Part shown: in pieces, positions 1 to 5,385 of the stretch | How positions within the stretch are numbered: position 1 is the first letter of the stretch | Layout: each line of letters opens with the position of its first letter | DNA from: Candidatus Pacearchaeota archaeon | GTDB taxonomy: Archaea; Nanobdellota; Nanobdellia; Pacearchaeales; GW2011-AR1 | DNA: 9,922 nucleotides | Direction: 5' to 3' | Assembly (NCBI GenBank): GCA_017609695.1 | Contig: JAFCDM010000019.1 | Coordinates: forward strand, 1-9,922 | Notes under the pieces: generated by a model | Told to the model about the DNA's origin: nothing | Seen by the model: only the letters and a program-made list of their open reading frames with translations | Database searches by the model: none | Program-made: the position numbers and the translations under genes

Positions 1-80
1 CCAACAACCAAAACATTATTAGATGTGAAAAACCATCTATAGTTTCTATAATCTTTCATAGGATTTAATTTTACAGCCAT
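1..80 (-). CDS. NFACT-R (DUF814) domain protein, N-terminal fragment
   Basis: Only the first 26 codons lie in the window; the gene continues past the left edge. The peptide begins MAVKLNPMKDYRNYRWFF and goes on with TSNNVLVVG. The pattern Y-R-W-F-F-T-S followed by a hydrophobic strand and G is the start of the NFACT-R domain, which in large proteins of the Rqc2/NEMF family is linked to ribosome quality control and which also occurs alone in archaea. Because the domain begins almost at residue 1, this looks like a stand-alone NFACT-R protein and not the C-terminal part of a full NFACT protein. A start at Met8 is equally possible. A TTAAAAAC box lies about 26 bases upstream of the chosen ATG, as expected for a leaderless transcript. 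The family call rests on a short stretch. Confidence 0.7.
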   Translation of the reverse strand, partial: MAVKLNPMKDYRNYRWFFTSNNVLVV

Positions 81-102
81 TAAAATATGAGAAAAAGCCG
101 GT

Positions 103-110
103 TTTTAAGG
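103..110 (-). promoter_or_regulatory. TATA box of the NFACT-R gene
   Basis: TTAAAAAC on the minus strand, centred about 26 bases before the ATG at 80. This is the spacing expected when transcription starts at or next to the start codon. Confidence 0.45.
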
Positions 111-153
111 GTTTCTAATCTTTTCTAATAAAATATATACTATAAAACCTAAA

Positions 154-185
154 TATTTAAATACTTATAAGTGTGTATAAATAAG
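154..185 (+). promoter_or_regulatory. Promoter and candidate operator of the RHH/LAGLIDADG operon
   Basis: ACTTATAAGT (163-172) is a perfect 10-bp palindrome centred 25 bases before the ATG at 192, so it can serve as the TATA box. TATTTAAATA (154-163) is a second perfect palindrome directly in front of it. A looser inverted repeat, CTTAT (164-168) and ATAAG (181-185), surrounds the presumed core promoter. Since the first gene encodes a ribbon-helix-helix protein, a family that binds such repeats as dimers, autoregulation here is a reasonable inference. AT-richness makes short palindromes common, so the operator role is unproven. Confidence 0.45.
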
Positions 186-191
186 TATAAA

Positions 192-320
192 ATGAAAAAA
201 AGGATAAACATAACAATAGATGAGAAATTAATAAAAGAGTTTCAAAAATTTTGTAAAAAAAGCGGAATGAAAATTTCTACTAGAATAGAACTTCTTATAA
301 GAAAAGATATTAAAAAATAA
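192..320 (+). CDS. Ribbon-helix-helix (CopG/Arc-like) DNA-binding protein, 42 aa
   Basis: This small ORF encodes 42 residues. Residues 3-9 (KRINITI) form the alternating strand that RHH proteins insert into the DNA major groove. Two helices follow: DEKLIKEFQKFCKKSG (10-25) and STRIELLIRKDI (29-40). The order strand-helix-turn-helix, the length and the basic charge fit the CopG/Arc/MetJ fold. It probably binds DNA as a dimer. It is the first gene of a two-gene unit: its stop is four bases before the ATG of the LAGLIDADG gene. No Shine-Dalgarno is visible, and a palindromic TATA box 25 bases upstream suggests a leaderless mRNA. The protein may repress its own operon. No toxin-like partner is seen, so an antitoxin role is less likely, though not excluded. 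Confidence 0.8.
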   Translation: MKKRINITIDEKLIKEFQKFCKKSGMKISTRIELLIRKDIKK

Positions 321-324
321 TAAA

Positions 325-1413
325 ATGTTTTATAAAAATTTAGAACAAATTAAGCTAAAGGTTAGTGAAGAATTTAATATACTTAGAGAAAAATATGGAA
401 ATCTTTTAATAAAGTTTTATAAGGAAAAAATAAATGTAGAAGATTGGAATAGATTTATAACCAATGATTTTAATAAAGAAGAGATTTCTTTTATGTTTGG
501 ACTTAATATTAAAGAATATATCAAAAATATTTATGATTTAGAAATAGATGATATAGAGATAGATTTAGGAAAAGAATCTAAATTTTTACTAACTGGAAAT
601 TCTTCGAGATTATTAATTTCTCCATATAAGGCAGCGGTTTTAACTTGGATTTGTACAGATGGATATTTAGATATAGGAAGACGAGGATATTATATCACAA
701 TTAAAGATGAGGAAGAAGAATTATTATATCATTTTATCAAACTTATAAAAAAAGTTTATGGAGAAATTCATACAAGAATATCGAAAATTAAAAATAAAAA
801 TGCTTATGAAGCAGTAATTTGTTCTAAAAAAATAGTTTTAGATATTTTAACTTATATTCCATTGTCTTCTACAATGGAATGGAGTTTTCCAATTCAATTT
901 TTAGATGATGAAGGAATAAAATCTGCTTTAAGAATTTTAACACAAACAGAAGGATGTATCTTTGAAACAAATAGGTTAAGAATGATAGAAATAACACTTG
1001 CAAATTTAGAAGCAATTACTCAGGCAAAATATCTTTTTGAAAAATTAGGGATACCAACTAAAAAGATAAGAAAGGATTTTTCTGGAGGATGGTTAAGATA
1101 TAAACTTGGAATTTCAAGTAGAGATAATTTAGACAAATTTGGAGAGATAATAAGATTTATTCCAGGCTCTAAGAAACAGAATAAATTCAAAAAGATTATG
1201 AATGAATATAAGAAATATCACAAAGTGAATTGTGATGAGATAATAATAAATATAATTAAAAACAATCCTAATTTAGCAACTAAAGATATAATTAGGTTAG
1301 GAAAATTAGACAGAAGCACGGTTTCCAGAAACTTAAAAAAATTAAGGCATATTGAAAAGATTGATTATAAAAAAGATAGAGGAAATTTAAGGTTCTGGTT
1401 TGTTAAATATTAG
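325..1413 (+). CDS. LAGLIDADG homing-endonuclease-like protein with C-terminal winged HTH
   Basis: The 362-residue protein has an N-terminal region of unknown fold (1-100), then two LAGLIDADG-type helices: AAVLTWICTDGYL (103-115, acidic residue D112) and SALRILTQTEGCI (200-212, acidic residue E209). Both catalytic acidic positions are kept, as in two-motif enzymes such as I-DmoI, so DNA cleavage is possible. Residues 303-360 resemble a MarR-like winged helix: helix KDIIRLG, recognition helix DRSTVSRNLKKL, and a wing around YKKDRGNLRFWF. LAGLIDADG plus HTH is also the plan of the bacterial regulator WhiA, so a regulator role is an alternative. It is not inside an intron or intein here: it is free-standing, behind the RHH gene. 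Its stop overlaps the end of the RuBisCO gene by four bases, tail-to-tail. Start chosen at the first ATG after the RHH stop. Confidence 0.8.
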   Translation: MFYKNLEQIKLKVSEEFNILREKYGNLLIKFYKEKINVEDWNRFITNDFNKEEISFMFGLNIKEYIKNIYDLEIDDIEIDLGKESKFLLTGNSSRLLISPYKAAVLTWICTDGYLDIGRRGYYITIKDEEEELLYHFIKLIKKVYGEIHTRISKIKNKNAYEAVICSKKIVLDILTYIPLSSTMEWSFPIQFLDDEGIKSALRILTQTEGCIFETNRLRMIEITLANLEAITQAKYLFEKLGIPTKKIRKDFSGGWLRYKLGISSRDNLDKFGEIIRFIPGSKKQNKFKKIMNEYKKYHKVNCDEIIINIIKNNPNLATKDIIRLGKLDRSTVSRNLKKLRHIEKIDYKKDRGNLRFWFVKY

Positions 1414-2666
1414 CCCCATTTCTCAATAGCCAATCTCAATTCTGCATGAGTTTTAGCATATTTTTTTAAATTAATGCCTTTAATTGTTGCATTTAATGCT
1501 TGTTTTGCAGCTCTGGCTCCAGCACCTGTTCCATTTGGATGTGAATGAATTCCACCACCAAATTGCATAATTAAATCATTTCCAAAGTTTTTAACAAGTT
1601 TTGGGATATCTAGAGGGCATAATCCTCCAGAACTTACTGCAAGTACTGGCTTAATCTTTTCCCAGTCTTGTACTAATCTTTTTTTTGTAGATTTAATTTT
1701 TTTATCCTCAATTTCTTCAATTAATTCTTCAATATCCGAAAGATTTCCTTCTAATTTTCCAACACCAGTTCCAACATGTAATTGGTCAACTCCAATTAGT
1801 CTTGCAAAATCAGCTAAAACCATCATACTTATTCCATGCTTAGGATTTCTAGTCATCGCTGCATGTAGGGCACGGTGACAATGTATCGCAAGTTTAAAAT
1901 CTGCTTCTCTTAATGTTTGTAATGAACTAAAACCAGCAGTTAGAAAATCAATCATAATATACTTCCCCCCCAAATCCTCAACTAACTGAGCCCGCTTCAT
2001 CATTTCTTTTGTTTCTGCAGTAACATTTTCAATATAACCCTTTTTCATGCCTGTTTTTTCTTCAGCTTTATTACAATATTCTAAAGTTCTTGCTAATCTT
2101 TCTTCAAATTCATTAAATTTCTGGCCTGCTAAATTTTCATCTGCTTTAACTAAATCACAGCCTCCTAACCAAGATTCATAAGCAGATTTAGCATGTTCAT
2201 AAGGATTTAAACCAAGTTTTGGTTTAATGATTGTTCCGATTAAGGGCCTATCCCTAATTTTTAACATCTTTCTTATACCTTCTATTCCAAATTTTGGACC
2301 CATAAATCCAGAAAGTATTTTTTTAGGAAAAGAAACATCCTCTAATCTAAGATTTTTTACTGCTTTCATTCCAAAAATATTCCCAGCAATACTTGACAAT
2401 ATGTTTGGGGCATTCCCTTCTTCAAAGAGTTCTTGAGGATATGCAATCTTAATCCAGTTGCCTTTTATCTCAAAAACTTTTGCCATCAATTTTTCAGCAG
2501 TTTTTGTTAATTCTAAATTAGTCCAAGTCCCAACACTGCTCTCTAAAGCAACTGTTGCAGCTGCTTTTTTCATAGGAACTCGATTAGGTTCAACCCTAAA
2601 TAAACAAATCAAATCACTTGATTTTGGTTTATATTTCAAATTTACAAATTCTTGTGGTTTCATCAT
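1410..2666 (-). CDS. rbcL: Ribulose-1,5-bisphosphate carboxylase, archaeal form III type
   Basis: This is a complete 418-residue RuBisCO large subunit. Form III enzymes fix CO2 onto ribulose bisphosphate made from AMP, giving two 3-phosphoglycerates in the archaeal AMP pathway. Key residues are all visible (spinach numbers in brackets): E42 (60), T47/W48 (65/66), N96 (123), K148 and K150 in GTIIKPK (175, 177), carbamylated K174 with D176/E177 in VKADEN (201, 203, 204), H264/R265 in HCHRALH (294, 295), H297 (327), loop-6 K304 in GVGKLEG (334), S346 (379) and the phosphate-binding QFGGG at 368-372. Length and lack of a large insertion argue against form II/III and against the RuBisCO-like proteins of methionine salvage. 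AGGAGG precedes the ATGATG start by three bases for Met1 or six for Met2; Met2 fits normal spacing better. No AMP phosphorylase or ribose-1,5-bisphosphate isomerase gene is present. Confidence 0.95.
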   Translation of the reverse strand: MMKPQEFVNLKYKPKSSDLICLFRVEPNRVPMKKAAATVALESSVGTWTNLELTKTAEKLMAKVFEIKGNWIKIAYPQELFEEGNAPNILSSIAGNIFGMKAVKNLRLEDVSFPKKILSGFMGPKFGIEGIRKMLKIRDRPLIGTIIKPKLGLNPYEHAKSAYESWLGGCDLVKADENLAGQKFNEFEERLARTLEYCNKAEEKTGMKKGYIENVTAETKEMMKRAQLVEDLGGKYIMIDFLTAGFSSLQTLREADFKLAIHCHRALHAAMTRNPKHGISMMVLADFARLIGVDQLHVGTGVGKLEGNLSDIEELIEEIEDKKIKSTKKRLVQDWEKIKPVLAVSSGGLCPLDIPKLVKNFGNDLIMQFGGGIHSHPNGTGAGARAAKQALNATIKGINLKKYAKTHAELRLAIEKWG

Positions 2667-2683
2667 TTACCTCCTAAATGATG
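2661..2683 (-). promoter_or_regulatory. Hairpin presenting the RuBisCO Shine-Dalgarno and holding its start codons
   Basis: On the minus strand CATCATTT (2683-2676) and AAATGATG (2668-2661) form a perfect 8-bp inverted repeat. The seven-base loop is AGGAGGT, the only consensus Shine-Dalgarno seen in the window. Both possible start codons (ATGATG) lie in the 3' arm. In RNA this would expose the ribosome-binding site but pair the start codons. The repeat is read directly from the sequence; a regulatory role is inferred. A protein-binding DNA palindrome is an alternative. Confidence 0.55.
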
Positions 2684-2694
2684 GGGCTCAAAAA

Positions 2695-2719
2695 CCACAA
2701 AAACTTTTAGTTTTTGTGG
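2695..2719 (-). repeat. Strong hairpin in the RuBisCO leader
   Basis: A perfect 10-bp stem, CCACAAAAAC with GTTTTTGTGG, and a five-base loop, followed on the minus strand by TTTTT. It could act as a terminator of the upstream MFS transcript or as part of the RuBisCO leader. Its 3' arm plus the T run (TTGTGGTTT, 2700-2692) can instead pair over 9 bp with AAACCACAA (2660-2652), which is the beginning of the RuBisCO coding sequence. Confidence 0.55.
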
Positions 2720-2745
2720 CACCAAAAATCTTTGATTTTTTAGTG
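2720..2745 (-). repeat. Second hairpin directly upstream of the first
   Basis: AAAAATC (2724-2730) pairs with GATTTTT (2734-2740) around a TTT loop, and CAC (2720-2722) with GTG (2743-2745) after a small internal loop. It abuts the 10-bp hairpin, giving two back-to-back stem-loops between the MFS gene and RuBisCO. Low GC makes this stem weak. Confidence 0.4.
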
Positions 2746-2763
2746 TTTTTAATTTTTGTTGTT

Positions 2764-3396
2764 TCATTTTTTATGGAAAATCTCTTTTAAATTAAGTACA
2801 TGACCATTATTAAAAACTCCCTTTATATTATTTCTAATACCTAAGAGAAGAATAACACCAAGAAGTCCAAGTATTCCAACAACAATAAAAACAGGATTAA
2901 AGCCAAATTTAGTAACTGCCCATCCACCAATTGCAGCTGAAATTCCAGTTCCAAGACCTATAGAGGTAGCATCTAATCCCCATTCTGTTGCTTCTTTTCC
3001 TTTATCAATATGTCTTGTAAAAATTGCACACCAACCAGAAAGGCTCATAGCTAATCCAACACCATAAATTGCTTGTAAAATATAAACATGCCAAGGAAAT
3101 TTACAGAAAATATATCCAAAAGGGATTAGTGATGCAATAAAAAGTCCAACTACAAGGAAAAAATAATCATCTTTTTCACCTTTATGACCATCAAGAATCA
3201 TTCCAAAAGGAACTCTTAGAAGTGATTTGATTATCCAATAAATCGCTGAAGCAATACCAACCACAAAAACACTTCCCCCTTGAATATTATTAACAATAAA
3301 GATAGCAAAGATTGGAGTGATTAAACCCCAACCAGAAAAAAATATTAAATCACTTAATACTAAATATTTCACAACATTATTAATTTTTAGTTTCAT
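2764..3396 (-). CDS. Half-length MFS-type membrane transporter, six helices
   Basis: The 210-residue protein is very hydrophobic, with about six membrane helices: roughly 9-34, 42-62, 78-97, 102-125, 142-162 and 167-187. The loop between helices 2 and 3, FGMILDGHKGEKDD (64-77), matches MFS signature motif A (G-x-x-x-D-x-x-G-x-[KR]). Ordinary MFS carriers have 12 helices and about 400 residues, so this is only the N-terminal half. The stop codon is followed by about 97 bases and then RuBisCO; no C-terminal half is left, so it is either a stand-alone half-transporter that pairs up or an old truncation. The open frame is clean and the promoter is intact, favouring a real gene. The substrate cannot be told. 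It lies upstream of RuBisCO on the same strand and the two might be co-transcribed. Confidence 0.8.
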   Translation of the reverse strand: MKLKINNVVKYLVLSDLIFFSGWGLITPIFAIFIVNNIQGGSVFVVGIASAIYWIIKSLLRVPFGMILDGHKGEKDDYFFLVVGLFIASLIPFGYIFCKFPWHVYILQAIYGVGLAMSLSGWCAIFTRHIDKGKEATEWGLDATSIGLGTGISAAIGGWAVTKFGFNPVFIVVGILGLLGVILLLGIRNNIKGVFNNGHVLNLKEIFHKK

Positions 3397-3431
3397 TTTC
3401 TCTTTTTTATAATGTTATTAACAAGAAACTC

Positions 3432-3441
3432 TTTTTATATA
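3432..3441 (-). promoter_or_regulatory. TATA box of the MFS gene
   Basis: TATATAAAAA on the minus strand, centred about 41 bases before the ATG at 3396. Initiation would fall about 15 bases before the ATG, giving a short leader with only a weak purine run (AGAGAAA). The gap 3397-3489 holds nothing else I can support. Confidence 0.45.
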
Positions 3442-3489
3442 TTACTAATTCATGATTCGGAATAAATTTTATCTCTAATCTTTTAGATT

Positions 3490-3813
3490 TTAGTTTTTCA
3501 TCCTTGCCCAAACTTCAGCTTTTATTCCTTGAGAATATAATTTCTTCCCTTTTCTATCTTTTGGGAAAGGCATTTTTCCACAGAAACCAGAATGAAATGT
3601 TTCAAAATCAGGAGATTCAAAACCAGAACAAGAGAAAATACGCCCCAGGGCACTAATCATATTATGATACATAGTAATTAACCCCTCTTTATATCGATAT
3701 TGAACCCAACAATTTCCACCCCCACCACAAGAGATTAAGTTAAGTTCTAAAGGATTTATTTTAAGTTTAAAACCTATCCACGCTTCTGTTGGTCCATATA
3801 ATCTTTCATCCAT
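3490..3813 (-). CDS. Hypothetical protein with four cysteines, 107 aa
   Basis: I do not recognise this family. The 107-residue protein is soluble, without signal peptide or membrane helix. It has four cysteines (29, 35, 62, 78); the first pair sits in SCGGGGNCW and the last in HSGFCGKMPFP, which with H50 and H74 could form a metal site, though the spacing is not that of a known zinc finger. It is rich in aromatic residues and Gly/Pro motifs such as YGPTEAW near the start. A CTTAAATAG box 25 bases before the ATG supports the chosen start and a leaderless mRNA. GAGAATAA occurs twice 13 bases apart just upstream of that box (3848-3868), a possible but weak regulator site. Confidence 0.7.
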   Translation of the reverse strand: MDERLYGPTEAWIGFKLKINPLELNLISCGGGGNCWVQYRYKEGLITMYHNMISALGRIFSCSGFESPDFETFHSGFCGKMPFPKDRKGKKLYSQGIKAEVWARMKN

Positions 3814-3833
3814 AATCTTTTTACTTTTTAAAA

Positions 3834-3842
3834 CTATTTAAG
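3834..3842 (-). promoter_or_regulatory. TATA box of the 107-aa gene
   Basis: CTTAAATAG centred 25 bases before the ATG at 3813. Confidence 0.4.
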
Positions 3843-3881
3843 CATTATTATTCTCAGGATTTATTCTCTTAATTTTTAATT

Positions 3882-4004
3882 TCATTTTCCACAACTTGTC
3901 TTCTCCCCTCTTTTATGGTGATATGCTTGGCATTCTGAGCATTTGCCATGTCTTGGGCAATCCCAAGTGCAGGGACAATTTTGATTTTCAATTTCTTCAG
4001 TCAT
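3882..4004 (-). CDS. Small Cys/His-rich putative zinc-binding protein, 40 aa
   Basis: The ORF encodes 40 residues, of which six are Cys (10, 12, 16, 22, 25, 38) and three are His (19, 29, 30). The core is NCPCTWDCPRHGKCSECQAYHH at residues 9-30, given here split: NCPCTWDCPRH, then GKCSECQAYHH. C-x-C-x3-C and C-x2-C-x3-HH are typical metal-ligand spacings, so it probably binds zinc or an Fe-S cluster. I recall similar short proteins with CPC...CPRHG.C..C..YH in archaea and bacteria, annotated as uncharacterised (DUF6485-like), but cannot confirm the number. A GATATAAAAG box near 4056-4065 would give a leader of about 30 bases; a GGAG lies too far from the ATG to be a normal Shine-Dalgarno. Confidence 0.72.
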   Translation of the reverse strand: MTEEIENQNCPCTWDCPRHGKCSECQAYHHKRGEKTSCGK

Positions 4005-4057
4005 TTTATTTTTAATAACTTAGCTCCTTTTTCAGATTAATTAAGAAATAAACACTT

Positions 4058-4471
4058 TTATATCTTACTTTTTTTAATATTTCTACTAAAAAGATAAAAA
4101 ATAACACTTAACATAATAATAATCAAAAACAAAAAAATTGTTAAATAAAAATTTTGATTATATCTTGCTATTTCAATAACCCTATTTGTGTTTGATTTAA
4201 GCAAACTAGAAATAAAACTATCAAATACACTTCCGAACCCAAAGCCTATTAAACCAATGGAAAAAAGATTTCTTTTATAAAATATGAGAAATAAAGCAGA
4301 GATTAAAATAAAAAAAATTCCATAATGATAATGATGTATTGTTAATCCAGTAATATCCCTCAAAAATGAAAGATTTCCTTGCCTATAAAACAAGAAAACT
4401 CTTAATCTCCAAAATAGCAAGGCAATTAAAAAAAATAAAACAAAAATCATCAATTTCTTTTTATTATCCAT
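4058..4471 (-). CDS. Integral membrane protein with HHYHYG motif, unknown function
   Basis: The 137-residue protein has about four membrane helices (roughly 7-22, 50-66, 69-92, 108-128) and a basic C-terminus. Just before helix 2 is IHHYHYG (45-51), and in helix 3 GFGFGSVFDSF (76-86) with one membrane-embedded Asp (84). The pairing of an HHxHYG motif with a Gly-rich helix ending in D recurs in uncharacterised small membrane proteins as I remember them, where the acid residue is often D-E. The His cluster could bind a metal or be catalytic; nothing shows a reaction. Its own TATA box (CTTATAAG, 4493-4500) lies 25 bases before the ATG. The gene ends 53 bases before the start of the Cys-rich gene, whose likely TATA box overlaps its 3' end. 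Confidence 0.75.
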   Translation of the reverse strand: MDNKKKLMIFVLFFLIALLFWRLRVFLFYRQGNLSFLRDITGLTIHHYHYGIFFILISALFLIFYKRNLFSIGLIGFGFGSVFDSFISSLLKSNTNRVIEIARYNQNFYLTIFLFLIIIMLSVIFYLFSRNIKKSKI

Positions 4472-4492
4472 TAAAAAGTTTGTAATAGGAGA

Positions 4493-4500
4493 CTTATAAG
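4493..4500 (-). promoter_or_regulatory. TATA box of the HHYHYG membrane protein gene
   Basis: CTTATAAG, palindromic, centred 25 bases before the ATG at 4471; the same octamer serves as the likely TATA box of the RHH operon. Confidence 0.45.
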
Positions 4501-4521
4501 AATTAAGATACTAGAAAACAA

Positions 4522-5316
4522 TCAACAATCCATCCAAAACTCACAAGCCCTTTCATCTTTAATAATATAAGCCTCATCTGTAAAATACCAAAAAATTAAA
4601 GTTTTATCTTCTGGTTTACATTTTAACAATGTTTTATAATTATGTAAATTATATCCATGAAGTAAGATATAATCTGCAGGAGTATCATAAACTTCATCAC
4701 AAACTTCTGAAATAGGGACTAAGGAATTCCTTGTAACAAAATAAACTTTACCTGTTTTTATTTTAGGATATGTTTCTTCTAAATAAATAATTACATCATT
4801 AGATGGAGAACTAATCATAATTTGATTATAAATTCCTCGATTTTTACAATCTTGAATAATAAAATCTACTAATTTTTTATCTTGTTCAAAATCTCCATGC
4901 GATTTTATTTCAATATTAATAGGTTTTTCTCCACCTATAATCTTCATAACATCTTCATATAATGGTATTTCAAATTCAAATTTACTATTTAATTCCTCAT
5001 AAGTTAAATCAGGAGTGTTTACAAATTTCTTTGGAATCAAAAACCTATTATTTTCATGAAAAACTACTATTTTTCCATCTTTACTATATTGTATATCAAA
5101 TTCTATAAATTGATATTTTGATTCATTTAATGCTTTTTTAAATGCATTAAGAGTGTTTTCTTCATAATCTAAACTTGCCCCCCTATGCGCCCCATATATT
5201 GTTTCTGCATCTACACTATTTATTTCAGGTACAAATAAGAACCCTAAGATTAAAGATGCCATAAGCATCAAGTTTAAAATTACAATCTTTTGGATAATTT
5301 TTTTATATTTTTTCAT
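4522..5316 (-). CDS. Exported or membrane-anchored glycerophosphodiester phosphodiesterase
   Basis: GDPD enzymes hydrolyse glycerophosphodiesters to glycerol-3-phosphate (or glycerol-1-phosphate) and an alcohol, using a metal ion in a TIM barrel. All motifs are present: GAHRG (43-46) with EENT (52-55), EFDIQ with E72 and D74, H87 after VVF, IPLYEDV (117-123) and NIEIKSH with E136. Residues 1-36 are a basic start followed by a hydrophobic segment (about 11-30), which is a signal peptide or anchor, so the enzyme acts outside the membrane. The C-terminus ends in FWMDC, shorter than the usual W-x-x-D-x-P ending, so the last part of the barrel may be slightly trimmed. A TTTATAAA box 25 bases upstream supports the start. 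In a host-dependent archaeon it might help scavenge lipid head groups; that is inference. Confidence 0.9.
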   Translation of the reverse strand: MKKYKKIIQKIVILNLMLMASLILGFLFVPEINSVDAETIYGAHRGASLDYEENTLNAFKKALNESKYQFIEFDIQYSKDGKIVVFHENNRFLIPKKFVNTPDLTYEELNSKFEFEIPLYEDVMKIIGGEKPINIEIKSHGDFEQDKKLVDFIIQDCKNRGIYNQIMISSPSNDVIIYLEETYPKIKTGKVYFVTRNSLVPISEVCDEVYDTPADYILLHGYNLHNYKTLLKCKPEDKTLIFWYFTDEAYIIKDERACEFWMDC

Positions 5317-5337
5317 AGAATTCTATAGTCTTTATAC

Positions 5338-5345
5338 TTTATAAA
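5338..5345 (-). promoter_or_regulatory. TATA box of the GDPD gene
   Basis: TTTATAAA centred 25 bases before the ATG at 5316. The 69-base gap to the CysRS gene contains only this promoter. Confidence 0.5.
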
Positions 5346-5385
5346 CCTTGCTCTTTGTAACTATTTAAAAGGGACTACAATATAC

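Noticed and set aside
2695..2745. Bacterial-type intrinsic terminator for the MFS gene
   Set aside because: A hairpin plus T run is present, but archaea terminate on T runs without hairpins and the 3' arm also pairs with the RuBisCO start, so I list it as a leader hairpin instead.
2227..2790. Plus-strand open frames at 2227-2436 and 2458-2790
   Set aside because: They are antisense to the RuBisCO gene and its leader; the real gene has all catalytic residues, and these frames resemble no protein.
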